Shown: positions 1 to 9,257 of the stretch, in pieces
Layout: every line of letters starts with the position of its first letter
Numbering within the stretch: the stretch's first letter is position 1
Origin: Kallotenue papyrolyticum
GTDB lineage: Bacteria > Chloroflexota > Chloroflexia > Chloroflexales > Kallotenuaceae
Direction: 5' to 3'
Length of the DNA: 64,000 nt
NCBI RefSeq assembly: GCF_000526415.1
Contig: NZ_JAGA01000001.1
Location: 186,001 to 250,000, forward strand
The notes under the pieces: generated by a model
What the model saw: only the letters and a program-made list of their open reading frames with translations
The model's database searches: none
Told to the model about the DNA's origin: nothing
Position numbers and translations under genes: made by a program

Positions 1-664
1 GGACGCGGCCCTCGGCCAGCACCACAACGCGATCGGCCAGGCTGGCGACCAGCTCGGGCTTGTGCTCGGCCAGCACGATTGTGACGCCGCCGGCGCGCAG
101 CGCGGCAAGCGTGGCGAGCACTTCGCGCGTGCCTAGCGGATCGAGCTGCGATGTGGGCTCATCCAGCACCAGCACGCGTGGCTGCATCACCAGGATCGAG
201 GCGATGGCGACGCGCTGCTGCTGCCCGCCCGAAAGTTCGAAGGGCGAGCGCTCGGCTAGTTGCGCGATCTCCAACAAGTCCATCACCTGCTCGATACGCC
301 GGATCATTTCGGCGCGGGGCACGCCCAGGTTTTCCAGGCCAAAGGCCAGCTCCTCGCGTACGGTGAAGCGCGCGCCGGTGATCTGGTTGAGCGGATTGTC
401 GAAGACCAGGCCACAGTGCTGCACCAGCTCGCCCAGCGGGTGATCGGTGGTGCGCCGTCCGGCGACGATAACCTCGCCCTCGAACTGTCCCTGGAAGTGG
501 TGCGGCACGAAGCCGGCGATGGCATAACACAGCGTTGATTTGCCGGCGCCGTTGGGCCCCAGCACCGCGCACAGCTCGCCCGCGCCGATCTCCAGGCTCA
601 CGCCATCCAGCGCGGGACGCGTCGCGCCGGGATAGGTGTAGCGCACGTTGTGCAGACGGATCAT
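1..664 (-). CDS. ecfA: ECF transporter ATP-binding subunit (EcfA-type), 3' end cut by window edge
   Basis: ABC ATPase that powers an energy-coupling-factor importer at the inner face of the membrane. Reading from the ATG at 664, the first 221 codons are visible and the frame is still open at base 1. Walker A GPNGAGKST lies at residues 36-44, followed by a Q-loop-region motif FDNPLNQ, signature LSGGQQQR, Walker B VLVLDEP and a switch-histidine region AEHKPE. The usual Q-loop glutamine (FQNP) is Asp here. That variant is probably a subfamily trait, because the rest of the protein is intact. The start overlaps the EcfT stop by ATGA, so translation is coupled. Substrate cannot be told from this subunit; a second A subunit or A-A fusion may continue outside the window. 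Confidence 0.9.
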   Translation of the reverse strand, partial: MIRLHNVRYTYPGATRPALDGVSLEIGAGELCAVLGPNGAGKSTLCYAIAGFVPHHFQGQFEGEVIVAGRRTTDHPLGELVQHCGLVFDNPLNQITGARFTVREELAFGLENLGVPRAEMIRRIEQVMDLLEIAQLAERSPFELSGGQQQRVAIASILVMQPRVLVLDEPTSQLDPLGTREVLATLAALRAGGVTIVLAEHKPELVASLADRVVVLAEGRV

Positions 665-1434
665 CGCACGGCCTCCACCAGCCGCACGCCGAGCAGTACC
701 AGCGCCAACAGCGCTCCTGCCCAGCGCAGGAGGCGCTCCGGCAGCGGATCGCGCAACTCATACAGACTGGTGCGGCGCGTCGGCGCGTTGAACGCGCGCG
801 CCTCGATGGCCAGCGTGCGTTGCTCCACGTCCAGCAGCGCGCCTAGCACCAGTGGCCCGATCAGCGGCAGCAGCGCGCGCAGGCGGCGCAGCAGCGCGCC
901 CTCGGTCTCCAGGCCGCGCGCACGTTGCGCATCGATGATCAACTGAGCGCGTTCGCGCAGCAGGGGCACGAGCTGCAGCGCCGTCGTGATCACGTAGGCT
1001 AGCGTCGGCGGCAGCCCTTTCTCGGTCAGACCCAGCATCAGCAGACCAGGATGTGTCGTCAGCAGCGTCAGCAGCAGCGCGCCGATGATCAGCAGAATGC
1101 GTGTGGAACTCACCAAGGCGAAGCGTACGCCCTCGGCCTTGATCGTCAGCGGCCCGACGCGCGCCAGCAGCGTGCTCCCCTCCGGAAAGAACAGGCTCTG
1201 GATCAGAAACAGGGAGATGACGAAGGGCAATACCAGCCGCAGGCTGATGCGCAGGAAGGGACGCAGCACGCTGCCCAGCACACTCAGCGGCAGCAGGAGC
1301 AGGTAGGCGAGCAGCGGCGCCCAGAACCAACCACTGCCCAGCGCCAGCGCGATCAGCACCAGGCTGAAGACCAGCTTGCTGACGGGATGCAGCCGGTGCA
1401 GGCGGCTCGTGCCAGGCTGATACAGCGCGATCAT
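661..1434 (-). CDS. ecfT: ECF transporter transmembrane subunit EcfT (CbiQ family)
   Basis: Membrane coupling protein (257 aa) linking the substrate-binding S component to the ATPases. Several hydrophobic helices fill residues 20-160. The two short Arg-containing coupling motifs typical of EcfT are visible: ARG in QRARGLE near residues 170-176, and EARAF near 211-215, which contact the ATPases in known structures. It overlaps the S-component gene upstream and the ATPase gene downstream by 4 nt each (ATGA), so the three form one tight operon read leftwards. Length is normal for the family. Confidence 0.9.
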   Translation of the reverse strand: MIALYQPGTSRLHRLHPVSKLVFSLVLIALALGSGWFWAPLLAYLLLLPLSVLGSVLRPFLRISLRLVLPFVISLFLIQSLFFPEGSTLLARVGPLTIKAEGVRFALVSSTRILLIIGALLLTLLTTHPGLLMLGLTEKGLPPTLAYVITTALQLVPLLRERAQLIIDAQRARGLETEGALLRRLRALLPLIGPLVLGALLDVEQRTLAIEARAFNAPTRRTSLYELRDPLPERLLRWAGALLALVLLGVRLVEAVR

Positions 1435-2228
1435 TGCGGTAGGCGATCGGCGTGGCGGCCCTGACTGAAGCGCGCGCGCGTGCGCGGCGGCAACGCCCGC
1501 ACGATCAGGTACACCAGCGTGAAGGTGATGGTTTTATCCAACGGATCCGAGAGCAGCCCCTGTCCCAGGGTCGACTCCAGGAGCGAGGCGCCCGCTGCGC
1601 GAAAGGCAGCCACCAGCGCGTCGGTGCCCGCGCCGGTCACACCGCCGAAGATAAAGGCCGAGAGTGGCGCGCTCATGATCGCCGCCACAATGCCGGTGAT
1701 CAGCCCGGCCAGCGGCGCCAGGTACCAGCGCCGGAACAACCCGAGGCGCGTCCACAGTCCGGCCAGCAGGCCGATGGCGATCGCCACCACCGCGAAGGGT
1801 AGCGCCACCGGGTTGAACAGACTCCACAGCACATTGGCCAGGCCGCCGGTGGCCGCACCGGCGAGCGGCCCGACCAGCACGCCCACCAGCACCGTGCCGA
1901 TCGAGTCGAGGTAGAGCGGGATCTTCACCAGCGCCACGATCTGGCCGATCACGATATTGATGGCGATCGCCAGCGGGATCAGCGCGTAGGTCGAGGTAGT
2001 GAACTGGCGCGCTACACCGACGATGATCAACGCCGCGCCCAGCAGGTAGCCGGCCAGCGCGATCAGCGCTGTGCTGCTGCTGCTCAGGGCCGGCACGTTG
2101 CCCTGCTGATCGGCGACCAGGCCGCGCGCGCCGACCAGGATCAGGAACAGGTAGGTGGCAAGGACGATCGCCAGGCCCAGGCCGGCCAGCAACCAGTTGG
2201 GACGGGCGGTGGTTGTTCCGAGACGCAT
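1431..2228 (-). CDS. ECF transporter S component, substrate unknown
   Basis: Very hydrophobic 265-residue protein with about six to seven membrane segments. It is first in the operon, before EcfT and EcfA, which fits the substrate-specific S component. The stretch YLDSIGTVLVGVLVGPLAG (about residues 105-123) resembles the conserved core of several S-component families. A ribosome site (GGAG, 7 nt before the ATG at 2228) fixes the start, and a TATAAT-like -10 lies just upstream. No riboswitch or neighbouring pathway gene reveals the vitamin or ion carried, so I do not assign one. The role in the operon is secure; the specificity is not. Confidence 0.75.
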   Translation of the reverse strand: MRLGTTTARPNWLLAGLGLAIVLATYLFLILVGARGLVADQQGNVPALSSSSTALIALAGYLLGAALIIVGVARQFTTSTYALIPLAIAINIVIGQIVALVKIPLYLDSIGTVLVGVLVGPLAGAATGGLANVLWSLFNPVALPFAVVAIAIGLLAGLWTRLGLFRRWYLAPLAGLITGIVAAIMSAPLSAFIFGGVTGAGTDALVAAFRAAGASLLESTLGQGLLSDPLDKTITFTLVYLIVRALPPRTRARFSQGRHADRLPQ

Positions 2229-2260
2229 GATCGTGCTCCTTTGTGCTGCATGCGCGCTCG

Positions 2261-2266
2261 ATTATA
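2261..2266 (-). promoter_or_regulatory. -10 element of ECF operon promoter
   Basis: TATAAT on the minus strand, 33 nt before the S-component start codon. No good -35 hexamer is visible at 16-18 bp, so only the -10 is called. Confidence 0.45.
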
Positions 2267-2302
2267 CGCCAAACCTGGCCCCAGGGCTGCGACGCGGTGG
2301 CG

Positions 2303-5080
2303 CTAGCCGGTGTTGCGCAGACCGGCGGCGATGCCGTTGACCGTCAGCAGCACCGCCTGCTCCAGCTCAGGGTCGGGCTGGCGCGCGCTGCGCAGACGCT
2401 GCAGCAGCTCCACCTGGATATAGCTCAGTGGATCGACATACGGATTGCGTCGGCGGATCGAGCGTTGCAGCGTCGGCGCGCGGTCCAACAGCCGACGCAC
2501 GCCGGTGATCGCGCAGACGGCGCGTTCGGTGCGATCCCACTCGGCGCTGATGCGTGCCCACATGCGCTCGCGCACGCCGGCATCGCGCACCAGCCCGGCA
2601 TAGCGCTGTGCGATGTGCCGATCGGCCTTGGCCAGGACCATCTGCGCGTTGTCCAACGTTGTGCGCCAGAAGGGCCATTCGCGGTACATGGTTTGGAGCA
2701 GCGCCAGGCGCGTCTCGCGCTCCTGCGCCAGGAAGCGTTCCACGGCGCTGCCCAGCCCATACCAGCCCGGTAGCGTATGGCGGCTCTGCATCCAGGAAAA
2801 GACCCAGGGGATTGCGCGCAGGTCCTCCAGGCGATTGGTCTGTTTGCGGCGTGTCGGACGCGAGCCGATCTTGAGGTTGCTCAATTCGTCGATCGGCGTC
2901 GCGCCGTGGTAGTAGGGCAGAAAATCGGGATCTTCGACCAGCTCGCGGTAGGCGCGGAAGGCATGTTCGGCCAGCTCGCTCACGGCGGCTTCCCAGGCGG
3001 GCGGGATCGCGGGCGTGGGCAGCGGCGCGCTGGCGAGCAGCACCGCGTTGAGCACCTGCTGCAGGTGGCGCGCGGCGATGCCGGGATGGCCGTAGCGATC
3101 CGAGATGACTTCGCCCTGCTCGGTGAGCTTGAGGCGGCCCCGCACCGTGCCGGCGGGCTGCGCCAGGATCGCGCTGTTGGCCGGCCCACCGCCACGGCCG
3201 ATCGCGCCGCCGCGTCCATGGAACAGCTCCAGCGTCACGCCGGCCTGGTCGGCGACCTCCACCAGCGCGCGCTGTGCCTGGTAGAGCGCCCACGAGGCCG
3301 GCAGAAAACCGGCCAGCTTGGTGCTGTCGGAATAGCCGACCATGACCTCCTGGAAGTTGCGCCGCAGGCGCAGATGGTCGCGGTAGGCGTCCAGCGCGAA
3401 CAGCCCGCGCATGATGCGCGGCGCGTTGGTCAGGTCCTCGCGCGTTTCGAACAGCGGCACCACGTCGAGCCGGCTCCAGGCGCCGGGCTGGTACAGGCCG
3501 GCCTCCTTGGCCAGCAGCAGCACGGCTAACACATCGCTGGCGCCAGTAGCCATGCTGATGATGTAGGTGTGCGTGATCGCCGGATCGAGCTGTTCCAGCA
3601 GCGCAGCCAGCAGCCGAAAGGTGGCGATCGTTTCGTTGGTCTCGGTGCTGAAGGCCAGCCGCGTGGGGATCAGCGGACGTCCGGTCTGGAGTTCGCGGCT
3701 GAGCAGCGCTACGCGCCGGTCTTCGTCCAGCGCCAGGTAGTCGGCGCAGACATCGGCGGCCTGCAAGATCTCGTGCAGTGCGGTGGCGTGCCGCTCGGCG
3801 TGCTGGCGGATATCCAGGCGCAGCAGATGGAGGCCGAAGACCTCGACCTGGCGGATCAGGTCGGCCAGCAGGCCATCGGCGATCGCCGCGCCGCGGTTGG
3901 CGCGCAGGCTGCGGTCGATCACGCGCAGATCGCGCAACAGTTCGGCGCCGGTGGCGTAGCGCGTCGGATCGGGCGGGGGCGGCGGCGCGCCCCAGGCCGG
4001 CTGGAAGGTGCGCGCATGCTCCAGGGTGCGCTGCAGCTTGGCGTGGATGTAGGTGCAAAACTGGCGGTAGGGCTCGTACGGGTTGCGCCGCGCTACCAAC
4101 TCGCCGATCTCGGGTAGCCGTTCGGCGTGCTCGGCCAGCGTCAGTTTCAGTTCGGCGCTGGCGGGCACCACATGCTCGGAGCTGGTCAGATACTCGGACA
4201 GCGCCTCGATGGCGGCGATGTAATGCTCCAGGGCGCGCACGCGCTGCAGGCGCACGGTTTCGAGTGTCACCTCCGGCGTGACAAAGGGATTGCCGTCGCG
4301 GTCGCCGCCGATCCATGAGCCGAAGCGCAGCAGTGGCGGCACGCGCCAGGGCTGCTCAGGATAGTACGTGCGCAGCGCGGCTTCCAGATCGCGGTAGAGC
4401 TGTGGCACAATCGGCAGCAGCGTCTCCTGGCAGAAGTACAGCCCTTTCTTGACCTCGTCGAGCACCGTCGGGCGCGTATCGCGCAGTTCGTGCGCCTGCC
4501 ACAGGCTGGTGATCTCAGCGCGCAGGCGCGCCGCACAGCGCGTTCGCTCGCGCGGCAGCAGATCGGCGCGTTCGAGTTGGTCGAGGATCTGCGAGATGGC
4601 GCGCAGCTTCTGGAGGATCGTGCGTCGCTTGGATTCGGTCGGATGGGCGGTGAAGACCGGTTTGACCACGGTGCGATCCAGCAGCGCTTGCAGGTGTGGC
4701 GCGGCGATGCCGGCCTGCGCCAGGCGCTGGATCGCTTCGTCCAACGACTCGGCCACGATCTGGCCGCCGGCTTCGCGCTCGCGCAGCACGCGCAGCCGTT
4801 CGTGCTGTTCGGCCAGGTTGACCAGCCCGAAGTAGGTGGTGAAGGCTTTGATCAGGATCAGCAGATCGGGAAGCTGGCTGGCGGCGATCAGCTCGGCCAG
4901 GCGCTGGGCAGCCTGGTCGGCGGCTGGTCCCTCCTCGCGCGCCGTTTTGGCCAGCTCACGCACCTGCTCCACCAGCGCAAAAGCGGCCTCGCCGGCCTGT
5001 TCGCGGATCACCTCGCCCAGCAGATCGCCCAGCAAGTGAATCGTTTCGGAGAGTGGCTCGCGCCCGGTTGCTAGCTGCAT
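2303..5080 (-). CDS. ppc: Phosphoenolpyruvate carboxylase
   Basis: Carboxylates PEP with bicarbonate to oxaloacetate and phosphate, an anaplerotic or CO2-fixation step in the cytoplasm. The 925 residues match the usual bacterial length. Hallmarks are FTAHPTESKRR with catalytic His near 146, GSWIGGDRDGNPFVT (254-268), the glycine-rich loop FHGRGGAIGRGGGP (620-633), and the invariant C-terminal ending RNTG. The start at 5080 has AGGAG 7 nt upstream. The gene stands alone, head-to-head with a cyclophilin gene. Typical allosteric control by acetyl-CoA or aspartate is expected of the family but cannot be read from the sequence. Confidence 0.97.
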   Translation of the reverse strand: MQLATGREPLSETIHLLGDLLGEVIREQAGEAAFALVEQVRELAKTAREEGPAADQAAQRLAELIAASQLPDLLILIKAFTTYFGLVNLAEQHERLRVLREREAGGQIVAESLDEAIQRLAQAGIAAPHLQALLDRTVVKPVFTAHPTESKRRTILQKLRAISQILDQLERADLLPRERTRCAARLRAEITSLWQAHELRDTRPTVLDEVKKGLYFCQETLLPIVPQLYRDLEAALRTYYPEQPWRVPPLLRFGSWIGGDRDGNPFVTPEVTLETVRLQRVRALEHYIAAIEALSEYLTSSEHVVPASAELKLTLAEHAERLPEIGELVARRNPYEPYRQFCTYIHAKLQRTLEHARTFQPAWGAPPPPPDPTRYATGAELLRDLRVIDRSLRANRGAAIADGLLADLIRQVEVFGLHLLRLDIRQHAERHATALHEILQAADVCADYLALDEDRRVALLSRELQTGRPLIPTRLAFSTETNETIATFRLLAALLEQLDPAITHTYIISMATGASDVLAVLLLAKEAGLYQPGAWSRLDVVPLFETREDLTNAPRIMRGLFALDAYRDHLRLRRNFQEVMVGYSDSTKLAGFLPASWALYQAQRALVEVADQAGVTLELFHGRGGAIGRGGGPANSAILAQPAGTVRGRLKLTEQGEVISDRYGHPGIAARHLQQVLNAVLLASAPLPTPAIPPAWEAAVSELAEHAFRAYRELVEDPDFLPYYHGATPIDELSNLKIGSRPTRRKQTNRLEDLRAIPWVFSWMQSRHTLPGWYGLGSAVERFLAQERETRLALLQTMYREWPFWRTTLDNAQMVLAKADRHIAQRYAGLVRDAGVRERMWARISAEWDRTERAVCAITGVRRLLDRAPTLQRSIRRRNPYVDPLSYIQVELLQRLRSARQPDPELEQAVLLTVNGIAAGLRNTG

Positions 5081-5124
5081 GCGTACGCTCCTGGCTCATG
5101 GACTCGACCGCGGCGCTGCGGCAG

Positions 5125-5153
5125 TTGACGAACGCTGTGCTGCCCGGTACTGT
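5125..5153 (+). promoter_or_regulatory. Promoter for cyclophilin gene
   Basis: TTGACG at 5125-5130, 17-bp spacer, TACTGT at 5148-5153. The -10 lies inside the 11-bp palindrome GGTACTGTACC (5146-5156), which could be a repressor site; that last point is inference. Confidence 0.6.
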
Positions 5154-5185
5154 ACCAGGCAATCACGCTCGACGTCGAGGAGAGT

Positions 5186-5857
5186 ATGCGTATTGTACAC
5201 CCTGTGGCGCTGGTGGCAATCCTGCTGCTGGCCGCTTGCGCTACGCCCACCCGTCAGCCGGGCGCCGCCCAGCCTAGGCCTGAGGCGGGGGCTGCCTCCG
5301 CCGCGCCCGCCGCGGCCGATCCCGCCGTGCGCAACAACCGCTACAGCGCGCCGCCGCCCATGCAGATCGATCCCGGCAAGGCATACAGCGCCACGATCGA
5401 AACCAGCAAGGGCACGCTGCAGGTGGAGCTGTTCGCCGCTGAAGCGCCCAAAACCGTCAACAATTTTGTATTTCTGGCGCGCGAGGGCTTCTACGACGGC
5501 GTCACCTTCCACCGCATCATCAAGGGCTTCATGGTGCAGACCGGCGATCCCACTGGCACCGGCACGGGCGGTCCCGGCTACCGCTTCGAGGATGAACCGG
5601 TGCGCCGGCCCTACACGCGCGGCACGCTGGCGATGGCCAACAGCGGCCCCAACACCAACGGCTCGCAGTTCTTCATTGTGCACCAGGACACCGATTTGCC
5701 GCCGAACTACACCATCTTTGGGCAGGTGACGCAGGGCTTGGAGGTGCTCGACGCGATCGCCGACACGCCGGTGACGATGGGCAACGGCGGCGATCCGGTG
5801 CCTTCGCTGCCGACCGAGGAGGTGCGTATCCTGCGCGTCACGATCAACGAGCAGTAG
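5186..5857 (+). CDS. Cyclophilin-type peptidyl-prolyl cis-trans isomerase, lipoprotein
   Basis: Folding catalyst acting on proline peptide bonds outside the cytoplasm. The N-terminus is a lipoprotein signal (hydrophobic stretch ending in LLAAC, Cys near residue 18), then an Ala/Pro-rich linker to about residue 60, then one cyclophilin domain. Family motifs are FHRIIKGFMVQTGDP (about 105-119), FEDE, and MANSGPNTNGSQFFI near 150. The fold includes the catalytic Arg in FHRII and the QTGDP turn. GAGGAG sits just before the ATG. It is monocistronic by context, followed by a hairpin. Confidence 0.93.
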   Translation: MRIVHPVALVAILLLAACATPTRQPGAAQPRPEAGAASAAPAAADPAVRNNRYSAPPPMQIDPGKAYSATIETSKGTLQVELFAAEAPKTVNNFVFLAREGFYDGVTFHRIIKGFMVQTGDPTGTGTGGPGYRFEDEPVRRPYTRGTLAMANSGPNTNGSQFFIVHQDTDLPPNYTIFGQVTQGLEVLDAIADTPVTMGNGGDPVPSLPTEEVRILRVTINEQ

Positions 5858-5868
5858 CGCCTGCCACC

Positions 5869-5909
5869 ACCCTGCGCCGCGCTGTAGCCTGCTGCGCACC
5901 GCGCAGGGT
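5869..5909. terminator. Hairpin after cyclophilin gene
   Basis: Nine-bp stem ACCCTGCGC / GCGCAGGGT with a 23-nt loop, between the cyclophilin stop and the livK promoter. There is no U-tract, so terminator function is tentative. Confidence 0.35.
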
Positions 5910-5910
5910 G

Positions 5911-5919
5911 TGCTACAAT
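5911..5919 (+). promoter_or_regulatory. Extended -10 promoter of liv operon
   Basis: TGCTACAAT (TG plus TACAAT) 47 nt before the livK start; the -35 region is weak. The same TGCTACANT form occurs before the L25 gene and the flippase-like gene in this window. Confidence 0.5.
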
Positions 5920-5965
5920 AGCGCGCATATCCGCATCCATTCCTCAGAAGCTCAAGGAGGGCGTA

Positions 5966-7177
5966 GTGAAAACTCGCGTCTTCGGAGTCCTGGCGCTGAT
6001 CATGGCGCTGGCCGCCGGCTGCAGCGGCACGCCTCAGGCAGGCAGCGGCGCGGGCAGCGCGGCCAGTCCCGCGGCGCAGGCGTCGCCGGCGAGCAGTCCC
6101 GCGGCGACGACGGGCGGCGGCCTGAGCAGCGAGATCCCGATCGGCGCGGTCTGGTCGCTGACTGGCGCGGCAGCGGTGTATGGTCCCTCACAGAAAAATG
6201 CCGTGGAGCTGGCGGTGGAAGAGATCAACAACGCCGATCTACTCGGCGGCGCGCGCATCCGTCTGATCACCGAAGATGACCGCTCCACCAAGGAGGGCGC
6301 GATCGCGGCCTTTGAGAAGCTGCTCAACCAGGACAAGGTCGTGGCGATCCTCGGCCCGACGCTCTCCAACTCGGCAGCCGCAGCCGGGCCGATGGCCACG
6401 GGCAAGGCCGTGGTGCTGGGCGTTTCCAACACCGCCGCCGGCCTGACGCAGCAGATCGGCGAGTACTACTTCCGCGACAGTCTGCCCGAAAGCGCGGTGA
6501 TCCCCAACACGATCAAGGTCACCAAAGCCAAGCTGGGCTATACCAAGGTCGCGGTGATGTACGGCGACGACGATGTCTTCACCAAGAGCGGCTATGAGGT
6601 CTTCGTCAAGGCGCTGCAGGACAACGGCGTTGAAATTCTGACCACCGAAACCTTCAAAAAGGGTGATACCGATTTCTCGGCGCAGTTGACCAAGATCAAG
6701 GGCCTCAACCCGGAGGCGATCATCGTTTCGGCGCTGGCCGAAGAGGCGGCGGGGATCATGAGCCAGGGCCGCCAGCTCGGCATTCCGGAGAGCGTCCACT
6801 TCATCGGCGGCAACGGCTTCAACTCGCCCAAGCTGGCCCAGCTCGCCGGTCCGGCCGCTGAAGGCGCGATCTCGGGCGCGGCCTGGTTTATCGGCGCGGA
6901 CACGCCCGGCAACCAGGAGTTTGTGGCGGCCTACCGCGCCAAGTACGGCAGCGATCCGGACCAGTTCGCAGCGCAGGCCTACGCCGGGATGTACATTCTA
7001 GCCAATGCCATCAAACAGGCCGGCAGCGCCGATGTCGAGGCGCTCCGCACCGCGTTGGGGCAGATCAAGGACCTGCCGACGGTGCTGGGTCCCTTCTCGT
7101 TCGACGCCAACCGCGATCCGGTTCACCCGCCGGTGGTGCAGATCGTCAAGGATGGCAAGTTCGCGCTGTTCCAGTAG
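5966..7177 (+). CDS. livK: Branched-chain amino acid ABC transporter substrate-binding lipoprotein
   Basis: Captures branched-chain or related amino acids outside the membrane for the LivHMGF importer encoded next. Starts with GTG; AAGGAGG lies 5 nt upstream. The first 20 residues form a lipoprotein signal ending in LAAGC, followed by a Ser/Ala/Pro linker to about residue 50. The type I periplasmic-binding fold follows: IPIGAVWSLTGAAAVYG, DDRSTKEGAIAAFEKLL, VVAILGPTLSN, and GYTKVAVMYGDDDVF. It is 403 aa, as usual for LivK with a linker. It is first of five co-directional genes. Exact ligand is not readable. Confidence 0.92.
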   Translation: MKTRVFGVLALIMALAAGCSGTPQAGSGAGSAASPAAQASPASSPAATTGGGLSSEIPIGAVWSLTGAAAVYGPSQKNAVELAVEEINNADLLGGARIRLITEDDRSTKEGAIAAFEKLLNQDKVVAILGPTLSNSAAAAGPMATGKAVVLGVSNTAAGLTQQIGEYYFRDSLPESAVIPNTIKVTKAKLGYTKVAVMYGDDDVFTKSGYEVFVKALQDNGVEILTTETFKKGDTDFSAQLTKIKGLNPEAIIVSALAEEAAGIMSQGRQLGIPESVHFIGGNGFNSPKLAQLAGPAAEGAISGAAWFIGADTPGNQEFVAAYRAKYGSDPDQFAAQAYAGMYILANAIKQAGSADVEALRTALGQIKDLPTVLGPFSFDANRDPVHPPVVQIVKDGKFALFQ

Positions 7178-7226
7178 GCAGGCACAGCGGGCGCGTCGTG
7201 CCTGATGCGCCCGCGTGAGGCGCAGC

Positions 7227-8282
7227 ATGGAGATCTTTGCGCAGCAAGTGGTCAACGGGCTGTGGCAGGGCGCGGCGCTGGCGCTCTTCGCCATGGGCTA
7301 TACGCTCGTCTTTGGCGTGCTGGATGTGATCAATCTGGCCCACGGTGCGACCTACATGTGGGGCGCGTTCTTCGCCTTCGTGGTGGTGACGCGCTTCGGG
7401 GGCGCGCTGTGGGTGGCCATCCCGCTGGCGATGCTCGGCGCCGGCCTGCTGGCGGTGCTGCTCGACCGCCTGGCCTTCAAGCCGTTGCGTACGATCACCA
7501 GCGGCGGCCTGCTGCTGTGGGCCGGCTTTGTGCTGCTGCTGATCGGCCTGGTGGGCGGCTGGAGCGGCGCACTGCGCGCGACGCTGCTGGCGCTGGCGGC
7601 GCTGATCATGGCCACCGGCCTGCTGCAGGACTACCGCGCGGTGCGGCCCCTGCAGCAGCGTCAGACCTCGCACCTGGGACCGATGATCTCCTCGATCGGC
7701 GCGTCGATCATCCTGATCAGTCTGGCGCAGACCTTTTTCGGCGCGCAGGTCTCGCGCTTCCCGCCGACGATCTTTCCGGCGCAACCGTTGCAGTTGCCCG
7801 GCGGTGTGGTGATCGCCCCGGTGCAGATCCTGGTGCTGGGCCTGTCGCTGGCGCTGATGATCGGGTTGCATCTGCTGATCCAGCGCACGCAGATGGGCCG
7901 CGCCATTCGCGCCATCGCCTGGAGCGAGCGCACGGCGCGGCTGCTGGGCATCAACGTCGATCTGGTCGTGGCGCAGACTTTTTTCCTGTCGGGGGCGCTG
8001 GCCGGCGCGGCCGGCGTGCTGCTGGGTCTGGCCTTCAATCGGCTTGAGCCGATCATGGGCAACGAGGTCGAGCTGGCCGGCCTGACGGTGATCATCGTTG
8101 GCGGGATGGGCAGCATCGGCGGTGCGGCGGTGGCCGCCTTTCTGGTGGGCATGCTGCGCGTGCTGGGCGTGGCCTATGTCGACAGCAGCTTCCGCGATGC
8201 GCTGGTCTTTGCGCTGCTGATCCTGGTGCTGCTGGTGCGACCCAACGGATTGTTCGGTCGCGGCGCGGCGGTGCGCGCCTGA
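7227..8282 (+). CDS. livH: Branched-chain amino acid ABC transporter permease LivH
   Basis: Inner-membrane permease subunit. An in-frame GTG at 7215 is possible, but the ATG at 7227 has GAGG 6 nt upstream and gives the usual N-terminus MEIFAQQVVNGLWQG. About eight to nine hydrophobic helices are present, with typical motifs ALFAMGYTLVFGVLDVINLAHG (cut here into family landmarks GYTLVFGV and NLAHG) and, near the C-terminus, GGMGSIGGA. At 351 aa it is slightly longer than many LivH proteins, with an extra hydrophobic stretch around residues 90-130. It pairs with LivM to form the channel. Confidence 0.92.
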   Translation: MEIFAQQVVNGLWQGAALALFAMGYTLVFGVLDVINLAHGATYMWGAFFAFVVVTRFGGALWVAIPLAMLGAGLLAVLLDRLAFKPLRTITSGGLLLWAGFVLLLIGLVGGWSGALRATLLALAALIMATGLLQDYRAVRPLQQRQTSHLGPMISSIGASIILISLAQTFFGAQVSRFPPTIFPAQPLQLPGGVVIAPVQILVLGLSLALMIGLHLLIQRTQMGRAIRAIAWSERTARLLGINVDLVVAQTFFLSGALAGAAGVLLGLAFNRLEPIMGNEVELAGLTVIIVGGMGSIGGAAVAAFLVGMLRVLGVAYVDSSFRDALVFALLILVLLVRPNGLFGRGAAVRA

Positions 8283-8294
8283 GGAGCGAAGGGC

Positions 8295-9257
8295 ATGCCG
8301 GCGTTTGTGCTCCACAACATTTCGGTCATCAACTTTGTGCTGATCAACATCGCGCTGGGCCTGAGCATTTACATAACGCTCTCCACCGGCCTGCTGTCGC
8401 TGGCCAATGCCGGCTTCATGGCCATCGGCGCCTACACCGCCGCGATCCTGATCGTGCATGCCGGCCAGCCACTGGGCCTGGGCATGCTGCTGGGCATGCT
8501 GCTGGCGGCGTTGCTGGCCGTGCCGCTGGGCGTGCTGGTGCTGCGCCTGCGCGATGTGTACCTGGCAATCGCGACGATCGGCTTTGGCGAGATCGTGCGC
8601 ATCATGGCGCTCAACGGCGACAAGGTGGTGCGCGCGGTCACCGGCGATGCGAGTGCCACGCTCTTCAACGGCGCTGAAGGCATTACGCTGCCCTACAGCG
8701 CGCCGCGCCTGATCGCGGGCCTGCCGCACACCACCTGGCCGATCCTGCTGTATGTGGTGGTGGTCACGTATGGGCTGGCTACGCTGCAGCGCTCGCGCTA
8801 CGGGCGCATTTTGGCGGCGATCCGTCTGGACGAGGCGGCAGCGGGCACGCTCGGCATCAACGTGGTGCGCTACAAGCTGCTGGCCTTTACCCTCGGCGCG
8901 GTGATCGCCGCCGGCGCGGGCGCGCTCAGCACGCCGATCGTGCGCGTGATCGATCCGCGCAACTATGTCTTCAGCCGCGCGGTCGATATCCTGGCCTTCG
9001 CGGTGCTGGGCGGCATGACGCACTGGATCGGCCCGATCGTCGGCGCGACGGTGCTGACCGCGCTGCCGGAGGTGCTGCGCGGCCTGCAGGAACGGCGCGA
9101 TATCGTCAACGGCCTGATCATCATGCTGGCGATAATCTATCTGCCGCGCGGCCTGGCCGATCCGCACTTCTGGCGGCGCTGGTGGCCGCGCCGCGCGCCA
9201 CAGCCGCTGCGTCCCGCGCCGGCGCGCGATGAGCTTAGCGAACAGGTGCGCCGATGA
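8295..9257 (+). CDS. livM: Branched-chain amino acid ABC transporter permease LivM
   Basis: Second permease of the LivHM channel. It is 320 aa with multiple membrane segments; landmark motifs are SLANAGFMAIGAY near residue 37 and GFGEIVRIMALN near 95. The start has GAGGAG nearby. Its stop overlaps the livG start by 4 nt (ATGA), showing coupled translation. The C-terminal tail is Arg/Pro-rich and cytoplasmic. Confidence 0.92.
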   Translation: MPAFVLHNISVINFVLINIALGLSIYITLSTGLLSLANAGFMAIGAYTAAILIVHAGQPLGLGMLLGMLLAALLAVPLGVLVLRLRDVYLAIATIGFGEIVRIMALNGDKVVRAVTGDASATLFNGAEGITLPYSAPRLIAGLPHTTWPILLYVVVVTYGLATLQRSRYGRILAAIRLDEAAAGTLGINVVRYKLLAFTLGAVIAAGAGALSTPIVRVIDPRNYVFSRAVDILAFAVLGGMTHWIGPIVGATVLTALPEVLRGLQERRDIVNGLIIMLAIIYLPRGLADPHFWRRWWPRRAPQPLRPAPARDELSEQVRR